Shown: positions 1-8,253, counted from the stretch's first letter. The stretch is DNA of 20,803 nucleotides from CAYFLR01 sp964343805 (GCA_964343805.1 CAYFLR010000081.1:1-20803); one strand, 5' to 3'. The notes: generated by a model not told the origin, from the letters alone. Made by a program: numbers and translations.

Positions 1-1350
1 GGCTAAGTCTTCCATCATATTATCAATGGAAACACAGCCTAGTCCTTTGCTCCAACCATGCATATAAGCAATAGCCACTCTAATATTAGTCTTTAAACCA
101 TCATAGGAGGGAATACCTCCATCAGGGTACACTAAGTCAGGGTAGAGCTCCATCTCATCCAGTTGTCGTACCATTTGATTATTTTTGGGAAAGGCTTCCA
201 TTGCCATACCTATGAAAAAGGGATGAGAAACCCAGCAACCGTCATGCCCTATTTGATATTCATACTTTTTATCAGCCAAGACTTTCTCTTTTTGTTGCTC
301 TTGAACCTCCCCGCTTTTACCGGGTGTAGCTGCAGACATACCACCAATAGCCATAGCTCCTCGACGGTGACAAATTTTAATCAGTCTTTTGGCATAATTA
401 TCCATCCAGTATTGCTGCATATTAATGCCTACACGGTCACCAGTTATCTTAGCTGGATGTTTTTGAAATACTTTAATATCACTAAAAATCTTGTCCCAAC
501 GTCCTACATTGAGTGCCACCGCTCTCTCTCTCAGCTCATATAGAATCTCCTCCACTTGAAAAGCTGCGGGCAAAGTTTCAATCAGAAAGGTGACACGAAT
601 AGAATTTTGGGGAATTTCTAAACAGTTCTCCATATAGCCAATAAGACTGTTCCACCAAGCCGCCTCTTTCTGATGCTCACACTTAGGAACATAGAAAAGA
701 GGAGTCTCATTGCGGGAAAGCTGGGTTTTAACCGTATGATATGAGCAAACAGCTAAATCGAGTAGTCCAGCAGGAATACTTTCACCATCAATTTGAAAGT
801 GCTCATCTACCATATGTAAACCGCGTACTCTCACCATCATTTTGGCCATATCTGCAGTATCAAGGCGGTAGGATTTTAAAATTTTCCCAGTGGCATCCAG
901 TTTATCAAATGACAAGTCTCCCTTAACGGCTCCAATGACGTTACGATATCCACTTAAAACGTTTTCAATGATTGGGTTCATGGAGTCTTCAAAGTCTAGC
1001 ATGGCAGTATCAGCCTTGTGTCCCTGATCATTGCGAGAAAGCATGTTAATCACCATTTTGGGATCGTTCACTGGTCCGGTGATTTCTACTCTTCTTTTTA
1101 GGAGATCTTGTGGAATTTCATTTACTTGCCAATCGGAGCTCACTGCCTCACTGGTTTTAGGAAGGTAATCTGGCATCTCCCCTTGGTCATATTTCTTTTG
1201 TAGAGTATTTCTATTTTCTAATAATTCTTTTCTCACACCTGCGTATTCGCGTGTTAATACTGTGAGCATATTTTGTAATTCTTTTGGAAAGAGCTCTTGG
1301 TCCTTTTGGGAAATGAGCTCTTGATTCAGGGTAAAACCTCGGCTAGTCAT
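1..1350 (-). CDS. aceB: Malate synthase A, C-terminus cut by window edge
   Basis: Malate synthase condenses glyoxylate with acetyl-CoA to give malate, the second step of the glyoxylate shunt, in the cytoplasm. The reverse strand is open from ATG at 1350 to the window edge (450 codons). I translated it by hand: it starts MTSRGFTLNQEL and contains AMLDFEDSMNP and the malate synthase signature-like RERAVALNVGRWDKIFSDIK. The last visible residues are MEDLA, matching the E. coli AceB stretch that carries the catalytic Asp (MED), here residue 448. The family is about 530 residues, so roughly 80 C-terminal residues lie outside. A good Shine-Dalgarno, GGAGGAA, precedes the start. It diverges from an ScfR/RamB-type regulator, a class known to control acetate and propionate genes. 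Isocitrate lyase may follow beyond the left edge, but this is not visible. Identification is secure; only the end is missing. Confidence 0.96.
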   Translation of the reverse strand, partial: MTSRGFTLNQELISQKDQELFPKELQNMLTVLTREYAGVRKELLENRNTLQKKYDQGEMPDYLPKTSEAVSSDWQVNEIPQDLLKRRVEITGPVNDPKMVINMLSRNDQGHKADTAMLDFEDSMNPIIENVLSGYRNVIGAVKGDLSFDKLDATGKILKSYRLDTADMAKMMVRVRGLHMVDEHFQIDGESIPAGLLDLAVCSYHTVKTQLSRNETPLFYVPKCEHQKEAAWWNSLIGYMENCLEIPQNSIRVTFLIETLPAAFQVEEILYELRERAVALNVGRWDKIFSDIKVFQKHPAKITGDRVGINMQQYWMDNYAKRLIKICHRRGAMAIGGMSAATPGKSGEVQEQQKEKVLADKKYEYQIGHDGCWVSHPFFIGMAMEAFPKNNQMVRQLDEMELYPDLVYPDGGIPSYDGLKTNIRVAIAYMHGWSKGLGCVSIDNMMEDLA

Positions 1351-1383
1351 TTTTTCCTCCAACTGAAAATTATTATCTCCTTT

Positions 1384-1412
1384 ATCTAAAACCATTTATC
1401 GTTCGCTGTCAA
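1384..1412 (-). promoter_or_regulatory. Candidate aceB promoter
   Basis: On the minus strand a perfect -35, TTGACA (plus-strand 1407-1412), is followed after 17 bp by TTAGAT (1384-1389), a poor -10 matching three of six positions. A strong -35 with a weak -10 is compatible with regulated expression. The -35 lies between the first and second units of the 17-bp repeat array, and the first TTCGC (1402-1406) sits in the spacer. Start-site mapping has not been done; this is sequence inspection only. Confidence 0.5.
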
Positions 1413-1557
1413 CGAAATTTCGCTATTTTTTTATTTTCGCTTTTTACCACCATTCGCTTTCCCTTTATTTTCACTAACTTAGATATAAAACGAAATTTCG
1501 CCACCCCATCTATTTCGCATTTTATCCATTTTCGAAATTGTTGATTTTTTGCTGTGT
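1395..1557. repeat. 17-bp-period TTCGC operator-like array
   Basis: The motif TTCGC or a one-base variant starts at 1402, 1419, 1436, 1453 and 1470 (the last is TTCAC), then at 1497, 1514, 1531 (TTCGA) and 1548 (TTTGC). Every step within each block is exactly 17 bp; the two blocks are separated by 27 bp from one motif start to the next. Upstream bases are partly conserved, with TTTATT or ACGAAAT before the motif. Two units (1412-1423 and 1490-1501) share a 12-bp identity, and each contains the perfect palindrome CGAAATTTCG (1413-1422, 1491-1500). All copies point the same way. The array fills the space between aceB and the divergent regulator and overlaps both -35 elements. The likeliest role is a cooperative binding array for that regulator; this is inference. 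Confidence 0.8.
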
Positions 1558-1577
1558 TAATGGTAAAACATTATAAT
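1549..1577 (+). promoter_or_regulatory. Promoter of the ScfR-type regulator
   Basis: TTGCTG (1549-1554) and a perfect TATAAT (1572-1577) are separated by 17 bp, about 25 bp ahead of the gene start. The -35 overlaps the last unit of the 17-bp array (1548-1552), so occupancy of the array would be expected to repress the regulator's own gene. The ribosome binding site AGGAGAA is at 1591-1597. Confidence 0.65.
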
Positions 1578-1602
1578 ATCAAGTAAATAGAGGAGAATTA
1601 GC

Positions 1603-3090
1603 ATGGCCCAAAAACAAATTTTACAACTCTTACTGAGTATGAAACTCAAGCAGTATAGACAACAGAAGGACCTTTCCTTAAAGGACCTATCCAAATTAAC
1701 GGGTCTTTCCATCTCCTATTTAAATGAGATCGAGAAGGGAAAAAAGTACCCTAAAGTGGAAAAAGTCTTTGCCTTGGCTAAGGCTTTTAAAGTCAATGTG
1801 GAAGACCTTATTTCAGAAACTTTACCTAAAGAACTGACCCCCCTCGGCGATCTCTTAGAAAGTAAGATTCTGGATGATCTTCCGCTGGAATTATTTGGTT
1901 TAAACTATCAAACCATTCTCGAGTTAATGACTCTAACCCCTCAAAATTTCTCCGCTTTCCTCGTTACCCTGAAAGAGATTGCGAGATGTTATAACCTCAA
2001 TCTCTCTCAGCTCAACCTCGCTGCCTTAAGAGCCTATCAGGAGCTCAATTTCAATCACATTCCTTCTCTGGAGGAAATCAGTCAAAAAACCATTAAGAGA
2101 TTCGAATTTCATAACACCTCCAATTCTCTACAAGAGTTAACCGATCTATTGACGACTCATTTTGGTTATAAAATTGACTATTTACCCTTAGCAAAGCACC
2201 CCACTCTCAAGCAGGTCCGAAGTGTTTTCAAAAATAGTTCCGCAAAGGAACTGTTTTTAAATCCTCTGTTATCAGATAGTCAAAAGGCCTTTATCCTCGC
2301 TCGGGAATTGGGTTACCAAATCTTAGATATCAATGAGCGTTCAGCCTCTGAAACCAGTGGACATACCTCGAGCTTCCAGCATATTTTAGGTGAATTCAAT
2401 GCCGCCTATGTAGCAGGCTCGCTTCTTATGCCGATGCCAAAGGTTCTACAAGATGTAAAAGACTTTTTAAGTTCCTCCACTTGGGACCCTCAATTCTTAC
2501 TGGACCTTACAACTAAATATCAAGTGAGCCCAGAAACCCTCTTTCACCGTTTCAGCCAGGTCCTGCCCACTGAATTGGGGATTAATAACCTTTTCTTCCT
2601 CAGAATGAATAAGCCCATTGATCAGGAGGAATTTCTTATCACCAAAGAGCTTCACCTCAACAAACTCCACTTTCCCCATGGGGTGGGCTATCACGAACAC
2701 TATTGTCGACGTTGGATCACCCTTAAGATTTTGCAAAACTATAATCAGCAGATTCACGATGGCCTCAACCCCAGTATTCTGGTGAAGGCTCAAAAATCTA
2801 TGAAATTTGGAGAGGATCAAGATCCCTATATCTGCTTTTCTATCGCTAGAAGGGCTAGCCTAAATCCTCGCACCCTCTCTTGCGTCTCCTTAGGTATTTT
2901 GTTAACCCCTCAAAATAAAAAGAAAATAAAATTCAGCGCAACCTCTGCCATCCCAGAACTGACGGTAGGACAAACCTGTGAGCGATGTCAGGTTACCGAT
3001 TGCGTTGAGCGTGTTAAAGGGCCTATTATCCTAGAGCAGGCTCTTAAAATGGAGCAAGTAGCCAATAGCATCAGAGAACTCACCAGGTAG
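1603..3090 (+). CDS. ScfR/RamB-type XRE transcriptional regulator
   Basis: Predicted cytoplasmic regulator of 495 residues. Residues about 13-70 form an XRE/Cro helix-turn-helix (LSLKDLSKLTGLSISYLNEI, then EKGKKYP). The long C-terminal part resembles the IrrE-like plus DUF2083 arrangement of the short-chain-fatty-acyl-responsive family (RamB, PccR, MccR), whose members sense acyl-CoA and control acetate and propionate assimilation. The stretch FILARELGYQ (230-239) occupies the place of an HExxH zinc motif but lacks both histidines, so no protease activity is expected. Near the C-terminus is the family-typical cysteine cluster CERCQVTDC (C459, C462, C467). The ATG at 1603 has a good Shine-Dalgarno (AGGAGAA). 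Its divergent neighbour aceB and the intervening 17-bp array make it the likely controller of the glyoxylate shunt and of itself. Family assignment is firm; the effector is inferred. Confidence 0.88.
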   Translation: MAQKQILQLLLSMKLKQYRQQKDLSLKDLSKLTGLSISYLNEIEKGKKYPKVEKVFALAKAFKVNVEDLISETLPKELTPLGDLLESKILDDLPLELFGLNYQTILELMTLTPQNFSAFLVTLKEIARCYNLNLSQLNLAALRAYQELNFNHIPSLEEISQKTIKRFEFHNTSNSLQELTDLLTTHFGYKIDYLPLAKHPTLKQVRSVFKNSSAKELFLNPLLSDSQKAFILARELGYQILDINERSASETSGHTSSFQHILGEFNAAYVAGSLLMPMPKVLQDVKDFLSSSTWDPQFLLDLTTKYQVSPETLFHRFSQVLPTELGINNLFFLRMNKPIDQEEFLITKELHLNKLHFPHGVGYHEHYCRRWITLKILQNYNQQIHDGLNPSILVKAQKSMKFGEDQDPYICFSIARRASLNPRTLSCVSLGILLTPQNKKKIKFSATSAIPELTVGQTCERCQVTDCVERVKGPIILEQALKMEQVANSIRELTR

Positions 3091-3118
3091 TCCCTTATTT
3101 TTTTTAACATTCCCCCTT

Positions 3119-3147
3119 TTGCTAAACTTGATTTTTACCGATATAAT
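3119..3147 (+). promoter_or_regulatory. Promoter of the 3192-6682 gene set
   Basis: TTGCTA (3119-3124) and a perfect TATAAT (3142-3147) are 17 bp apart, about 45 bp ahead of the hydrolase gene. The -35 resembles that of the regulator gene (TTGCTG). No hairpin terminator is visible between the regulator stop (3090) and this site, only a T-rich stretch, so read-through from the regulator gene is possible. Confidence 0.6.
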
Positions 3148-3191
3148 GGGTTATATGAGCTAGATAACAAAAAGCCATTTAAAGGCCGGCT

Positions 3192-4172
3192 ATGAAAATA
3201 ATACTCCTTCTTATCATCTCATTGCTCTTGACCATTTGGTCTTGTAAGAGCCAAAATAAATCTGATGCAGTGCGCATTCAAAAAGAGCGAACCTCGGTAA
3301 AAAGTTACCTTCCTTATAATAGTAACAATATAAAAGCGAGTGCTCTAGTTATACATGGGCTGAATAACAATCCACGGTCTATGATTCCACTCATTCGAAA
3401 TCTTCAAGAGTGGGGAATTAACACCTTGGCCGTAGAACTGCAAGGCCACGGAAATAACTATAAAAGACTCCCTAATGAAAATGAAGAGGACAGCCGGATG
3501 GCTTCATTTCAATCTGCAACCCGTTCTCTTTGGCTAAATGAAATAAAACAATCATATCTAACACTTAAACAGAAAGCAGCTCATAAGCCTATTTATTTAG
3601 TGGCCTATTCACTGGGAGGACTCCTATCCCTTGACTTAATTAATCAAAATAAAGAGATTCGTTTTGATAAAGTAGTTTACTTTGCCCCTGCTATCCGGGT
3701 AAATACCGGAGCAAAACTCTTCGGTTTTCTTAAATACGGTCCTAACTTTGTCATTCCCAGTTTTACTCCCGAGGATTACAGGGCTAATAATGGAACTCCC
3801 GTCTCGGCTTATTTAGCACTCCTCCATTCCATAGACACGCTGGCGGCCCTCCACCAAGGTCGAGTTAATCGTCCCACCCTCCTTTTTATACATAAAGAGG
3901 ATGAGTTAGTAGACTATAAATTGATTCAAACTTTTATAAAGGATCATCAGCTCTCCAACTGGAACCTCTCCCTTATAGATAAAGACCTTCCCCCAGAGCA
4001 AGAGAGCTACAACCACCTGATTATAGACCCTGCAAACTTAGGCCCAAGAGCTTGGAGTCAAGTAATAAGACAAATGAAACAGCATTTGCAAGGAAGCTTT
4101 ATAGATCCTGCAACTGCTGAAATAGATAGAGAACTAGATATTCAAATCCAAAGCCAATATGAAGAGTACTAG
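3192..4172 (+). CDS. Alpha/beta-hydrolase lipoprotein
   Basis: Predicted exported lipid-anchored hydrolase of 326 residues. The signal peptide ends in LTIWSC, making Cys18 the likely lipidated residue, although Trp at -2 is unusual. VIHGLNNNPRSM (53-64) fits the oxyanion-loop region of monoglyceride-lipase/lysophospholipase-like folds, followed by LQGHG. The nucleophile elbow is AYSLGG (Ser140), with Ala in place of the first Gly of GxSxG. Candidate acid and base are Asp237 (HKEDELVD) and His275 (YNHL), giving a complete triad in the right order. Substrate cannot be read from sequence; an ester or lipid is likely for this fold. It is the first gene of a tight set, with only 5 bp to the next start. 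The ribosome binding site (AAAGG) is modest. Confidence 0.8.
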   Translation: MKIILLLIISLLLTIWSCKSQNKSDAVRIQKERTSVKSYLPYNSNNIKASALVIHGLNNNPRSMIPLIRNLQEWGINTLAVELQGHGNNYKRLPNENEEDSRMASFQSATRSLWLNEIKQSYLTLKQKAAHKPIYLVAYSLGGLLSLDLINQNKEIRFDKVVYFAPAIRVNTGAKLFGFLKYGPNFVIPSFTPEDYRANNGTPVSAYLALLHSIDTLAALHQGRVNRPTLLFIHKEDELVDYKLIQTFIKDHQLSNWNLSLIDKDLPPEQESYNHLIIDPANLGPRAWSQVIRQMKQHLQGSFIDPATAEIDRELDIQIQSQYEEY

Positions 4173-4177
4173 AGAAT

Positions 4178-5647
4178 ATGTATAAAAAGATGATCAAAGA
4201 AGGGCTTTACTTGAGCCCTCTCTTAATATCGTCACTATTTGTAGCCTGTGAACAACCAAAATCCTCACTCACAGATCTGATTCTCCCCCCCTCACAAAAA
4301 GAAGTTCAGCAACTAATTGACCAAGAGCCTCTTGCAACTGTAAAAAAAGAAATCCCCTCCTTCATAGTGGGCATGAAATCTATTGCAGATAAACTCTTTT
4401 TCTTCGCCACCACTGGCAACAATCATCTTTACCTTTGGCGAAGCGATGGAACCCATAGCGGAACAAAGCCCATTAAGTGGCTTTTCAGCGCAGGCTCTTC
4501 CAATGTATTAAGAGATGGGCACATCACCTATATTCACGAGTTACAGGGAAAACTTTTTTTTCAACTCACAGAACGAGAGCCAGGGTTTTCTCTACCGAAT
4601 AAAAAGAGCTATTGGGTCAGTGATGGAAGTTTTAAGGGAACTTTTTCAATTAATAAAGCACTTGATAAACAATTCACACCTAACTTTTGGCATCTGACCC
4701 CACTTAAAGATCATGCCTATTTTACAGGCAGTGGTCTCGCCTTTACTGAAAATAAACAAATAAAAGACAAAGATTTTGAAATTTGGAAGAGTGATGGCAC
4801 CCTCAAAGGAACAAAAAGTGTCACCACCTTATGGAGCTCAGGTCACGCTAATATCTGGGAGATGACCCCTCTAAAGGATCACATCTATTTCACGACCAAA
4901 TCACTCAAGATGGGCAAAGCCCTCTGGCAAACCGATGGAACTCATAAAGGAACCCAAATAATCATTCCTCCTTCGAAAGAGGCTTTTATTAGCTCCCCCT
5001 TTGTTTTTAAAAAGCGTCTCTACTTCTATAAAAATGGATTTGATAAAACAGAGCTGTGTTACCTCCAAAGCGATAAAAGTCCCCCTGCTTATAAATGCCC
5101 CCTCTCCATTGGTGAAGAAAGGGCTCTACAAACCATTAAGACCAAAACCTCCACTTCTCCACTACTTTTTTTCCTCATCAACAAAGGGGCTTCATTTAGC
5201 CTGTGGGTCAGTGATGGAAGCCCTCAAGGGACCCTTTCGCTAAAGGACTTTAATTTAGATATTTTCAGCTTAAGTTCCATGACCAGTTCATCTCATGCAT
5301 TTTACTTCATTGAACATGAAAAGGGATGCTCCTTAATAACCAGTGATGGAAGTAAAGCCAACACCCTTTTTCTAAAAAAGTTCAATAATTGTGGTGTCAA
5401 AGAAAGTCTTGGCAGTCTCATTCTGTTTAATGGTGAAACAGATGATATGGGAGATCAACTCTGGGTGAGCGATGGGACAATGAAAGGGACAATTCGCCTC
5501 ACTTCTTTAAATGGCAGCGAAGGGGCTGGAATATACTATATGACTCCTTTTAAAGATAAAGTCTATTTTTCCGTGAGTGGAGCTGAAGGAAAATCAGCAC
5601 TTTGGTATTCTGATGGTTCTAAAAGTGGTACCGCACAAGTAAAATAA
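4178..5647 (+). CDS. ELWxxDGT-repeat lipoprotein (beta-propeller-like)
   Basis: Predicted lipoprotein of 489 residues (lipobox SLFVAC, Cys24) built from repeats of the ELWxxDGT type. Clear copies of LWxSDGTxxGT-like sequence begin near residues 86, 145, 201, 248, 342, 386, 428 and 475; a ninth, decayed copy (LCYLQSDKSPP) lies near 295. Spacing is 42-59 residues. Companion strands recur as TPLKDHAYF, TPLKDHIYF and TPFKDKVYF. This family (TIGR04534-type repeat) is found in surface or secreted proteins of several bacterial groups and has no established biochemical role; a propeller fold is plausible. The start at 4178 is 5 bp after the preceding stop, with weak ribosome-binding sequence; ATG at 4190 is an alternative that keeps the signal peptide. 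Co-transcription with both neighbours is likely. Confidence 0.85.
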   Translation: MYKKMIKEGLYLSPLLISSLFVACEQPKSSLTDLILPPSQKEVQQLIDQEPLATVKKEIPSFIVGMKSIADKLFFFATTGNNHLYLWRSDGTHSGTKPIKWLFSAGSSNVLRDGHITYIHELQGKLFFQLTEREPGFSLPNKKSYWVSDGSFKGTFSINKALDKQFTPNFWHLTPLKDHAYFTGSGLAFTENKQIKDKDFEIWKSDGTLKGTKSVTTLWSSGHANIWEMTPLKDHIYFTTKSLKMGKALWQTDGTHKGTQIIIPPSKEAFISSPFVFKKRLYFYKNGFDKTELCYLQSDKSPPAYKCPLSIGEERALQTIKTKTSTSPLLFFLINKGASFSLWVSDGSPQGTLSLKDFNLDIFSLSSMTSSSHAFYFIEHEKGCSLITSDGSKANTLFLKKFNNCGVKESLGSLILFNGETDDMGDQLWVSDGTMKGTIRLTSLNGSEGAGIYYMTPFKDKVYFSVSGAEGKSALWYSDGSKSGTAQVK

Positions 5648-5659
5648 GGTGGTCAATTG

Positions 5660-6682
5660 ATGAATTCAATTTTAAAGGTTCTCCTCATTCTTTTACCCTT
5701 AGGTTTTAATCAATTAAAAGCAGCTAATGAGACTTTATCTAGTGAGGCAAAAGAGGTAAAAGAAACTCCCACCCCCACTTCAGAGACAGCCAATCCTAAC
5801 ACCGTGGGATTATTGGCCGAGCTATTTCCAGGAGGTGGTTATTTTTATTTAGGGGACTATCAAAGTGGCTTGCTCACCAGCACCCTCATCATTCCCATAG
5901 CCTCTTACCAGTTTGTTACAACTCCTACCTTTTTAGGAAAGTCCATTAAGACCAATTCTTACCGCATTGCCTCAAATGTCTTTGGGTTTACAGTTTACGA
6001 TTCCTATCAGCTCGCCTTAGAAAGAGCTCCAGACTATCATCAAATTATTAAACATGAACACTACACTTTGAGTGAGGCTTACTTTTCTGTCTTTGACACT
6101 CGATCTTACAGCTTATGGTCCATTATGCCACTCATGGTAGCAGGTTTTGCAGCTTATGGAACCTTGCAAAAAGAGGGAATTCACCCGGATATGGATTGGG
6201 GGCGAGCATCCATTTCAATGCCTCTTATTTTGGCTCTCACCATGTTCATTGGCATGGGGGAAGAAGCCGAATATCGTGGATTTCAATACCCTGCTTTTGC
6301 TAATCTTACCCGATCAAAAACCATAGCAAATATCTTGCAAGCCGCCTCATTTGGCGCCTGTCATACCTCATGGGGTATCTGCTCTACTCCCTATGGAACA
6401 GGTCACCTTTTGAGAAAATTAAGGACGCTGGATGTTGAGCAAGAGTATGTTGCCAAGGCAAGTCACTTTGATGGTTCAGATTCTACCAATTTGCACTACT
6501 TTATTTCCTCCGGCTTGATGGGTCTTTGGTTTGGCTATATTGCTGATATTAGTCCTCACGGTCTCCTGCAAGCCATGGCGACTCATACTCTTTACGACTT
6601 TATATTGATGGGAACCGACTTACTGACCAGTGGTCACACTGGGCGAATGTATCTCAATTTTTCCTTTCCAATCTCAATTTAA
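5660..6682 (+). CDS. CPBP-family intramembrane metalloprotease with signal peptide
   Basis: Member of the CPBP (CAAX protease/bacteriocin-processing, Abi) family of membrane-embedded metalloproteases, 340 residues. All three motifs are present: EEAEYRG (Glu201-Glu202, Arg206), FGACH (His235) and HTLYDF (His309, Asp313). An apparent N-terminal signal (hydrophobic core, cleavage near KA-AN) and an acidic Pro/Thr linker come first. FPGGGYFYLGDYQSG (about 56-70) resembles the PGxGxxYxGxxxxG hairpin of DUF5683/TM2-like proteins. I place the start at ATG 5660, 7 bp after AAGGTGG, rather than TTG 5657 immediately before it. It follows the propeller lipoprotein by 12 bp, so the two are probably co-translated. 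Its 3' end overlaps the convergent gene by 29 bp. The substrate is unknown. Confidence 0.85.
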   Translation: MNSILKVLLILLPLGFNQLKAANETLSSEAKEVKETPTPTSETANPNTVGLLAELFPGGGYFYLGDYQSGLLTSTLIIPIASYQFVTTPTFLGKSIKTNSYRIASNVFGFTVYDSYQLALERAPDYHQIIKHEHYTLSEAYFSVFDTRSYSLWSIMPLMVAGFAAYGTLQKEGIHPDMDWGRASISMPLILALTMFIGMGEEAEYRGFQYPAFANLTRSKTIANILQAASFGACHTSWGICSTPYGTGHLLRKLRTLDVEQEYVAKASHFDGSDSTNLHYFISSGLMGLWFGYIADISPHGLLQAMATHTLYDFILMGTDLLTSGHTGRMYLNFSFPISI

Positions 6683-8169
6683 CCAGACCTTTCTTCTGCT
6701 GCTCTAAGATCACTTTCAAAACAAGTCGACTGGCCTTATCATATTCAAAGTCTTGCAGCGCTTGTTCCACCTCTTTCAGAAGCTTAGTTCGCCCCTTAAA
6801 AGCAACCTTCTCTATTTCAATCTTTAGTAAAAGTGGAATATACACTCCAAACTGACAAAGCCGATAATCNNNNNNNNNNAAGTGGGACTATCCAATTATA
6901 ATAGCCTCCTTTATGGATCATCACTTTGAGTTGCAATTCTGAGAGCTCAGGTAGAGATTCCTCAAATTCACCATTGGCAATGGCTTCTAATAATTGAGCA
7001 GCTTTGGTTGCCACCACCGGATCTTGTTTGGAGCTTTCTTGCAAAAAACGAACTCTTTCGGCGGCGATGGGCGGCAATCCTCGCTCGAGGTTTTTAATTT
7101 TGTTTTTTATTCGATCGATATAATCATCCGCATCCACAAAGTTCCCATTTTGAAATAGTTTTTCCAAAAGAGCTAAATCCTTTGCTTTTGCTGGATAATC
7201 TTGCTGACTCTGCTCTACCTCATTCCAAGCCAAGGCTAGATCAGCAGGCACCTCCTGGCGGAGATTAATTTGCCTTTCATTCACTTCGTCCAAATAGTAA
7301 TTTGCTCCAGTGTAATGATTTCTTTTTAACGCATCTTTGTACTTAGAAATGAGCTCTTTTCGTTCGGGGAAGGAGGTTTTATTTTGATTGATCATGGCGA
7401 TCTTGGCTTTCAGCTTCTGTTTTAAAATAGGAGAGAGAGGCGATCTTTCCTCTTGCCATCCACTATGGACCTTCGGTGGGCCTGATTCCTTTTTTTCTTT
7501 ACTTCCTCCCCCCCTTTCAATTTCTTGGATCACCTCATCAACTTTTTCCAAATTTCCATTTAATAGCACCCTGTTTAATTCCATCAATAGAGGCTTTTCA
7601 AAAGGACTCTCGTTTTGCTGATAATAGCTATAAAGCCACTCTCTCACTCTCAGTGTGTATATATTTTTTAAATTCTTTTGATGATTTACTATTTGCTTCA
7701 CCAAAATATTACTAAGGAGGAGGTCTCCTTCTTCTAAGGCTTCCACTAACATCATAAGATCTTCAATTAACAGGGGGTAGGAGAGCTTATTTTCTTTCAT
7801 CTGATTGAGGGAATCTAGGATTTGCTCTTTCCCCCCTTCTTCCTCATCTTCAGTTATACCTCCGGCCATATCTTTAAGAAAGCGATGGAGTTCCTGTCCA
7901 TCGTCAAAACTCAACTTCTGGAGCTCCAACTTCTTCTGAATTTTGCCAAGTTTATCAATCCAAAGAATCTTATTCACTGAGAGTTTAGAATCTTCCAACG
8001 AGAGAGCATTGAACAGAGTTAACTGAGAGTTGGCAGGTAATTTAAGAATAAAAATAAAAATGGCGAGGCTGCCCAAAAACATCAATATCAGGATTAAACC
8101 ATAAAATGCTCGGTGGTTGCGCACAAAATTAAAACTATGTAAAAACTGTTGCAACTTATACTGGTTCAT
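6654..8169 (-). CDS. Membrane-anchored helical-repeat protein (interrupted by N gap)
   Basis: I do not recognise a named family. Residues 22-44 form one transmembrane helix; the rest is charged and helical. A motif like LxxALxxGNFxxADxYIxxI recurs near residues 142, 199, 278, 336 and 394, about 57-58 residues apart, except where a Gly/Ser/Pro-rich linker (220-247) adds about 21. The 10-N gap at 6870-6879 puts the downstream part out of frame if taken literally: one frame stops after 16 residues. The other stays open through 6654 and contains a sixth copy of the motif (VEQALQDFEYDKASRLVLKV), so I join both parts and assume the true gap is a multiple of three bases. The start is ATG 8169, with GGAAAGG 11 bp upstream. 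A TPR-like scaffold or assembly role is possible but unproven. Confidence 0.72.
6870..6879. other. Assembly gap (10 N) inside a gene
   Basis: Ten N interrupt the helical-repeat gene. Coding continuity requires a true length divisible by three, so 10 is a placeholder. Confidence 0.9.
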
Positions 8170-8211
8170 TGGAACTAATGCCTTTCCTTATTTCCCGATC
8201 ATCGTCCTCAT

Positions 8212-8217
8212 TTTATA
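8212..8217 (-). promoter_or_regulatory. Candidate -10 for the helical-repeat gene
   Basis: On the minus strand TATAAA lies about 43 bp upstream of ATG 8169. No convincing -35 is seen 16-18 bp before it. Confidence 0.3.
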
Positions 8218-8253
8218 GAAACTTTAGCAGAAGTAGAAGCAGCTCAGCTAATT

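Noticed and set aside
163..926. Plus-strand ORFs of 126 and 61 codons
   Set aside because: They are shadows of the malate synthase gene on the minus strand, which has clear family motifs.
1395..1557. CRISPR-like or plasmid-iteron array
   Set aside because: Only 5-8 bases of each 17-bp unit are conserved, units have no separate spacers, and there are no cas, rep or par genes nearby. A promoter operator array fits better.
2497..2820. Minus-strand ORF of 107 codons
   Set aside because: It lies wholly inside the regulator gene, which has a recognised family and good start.
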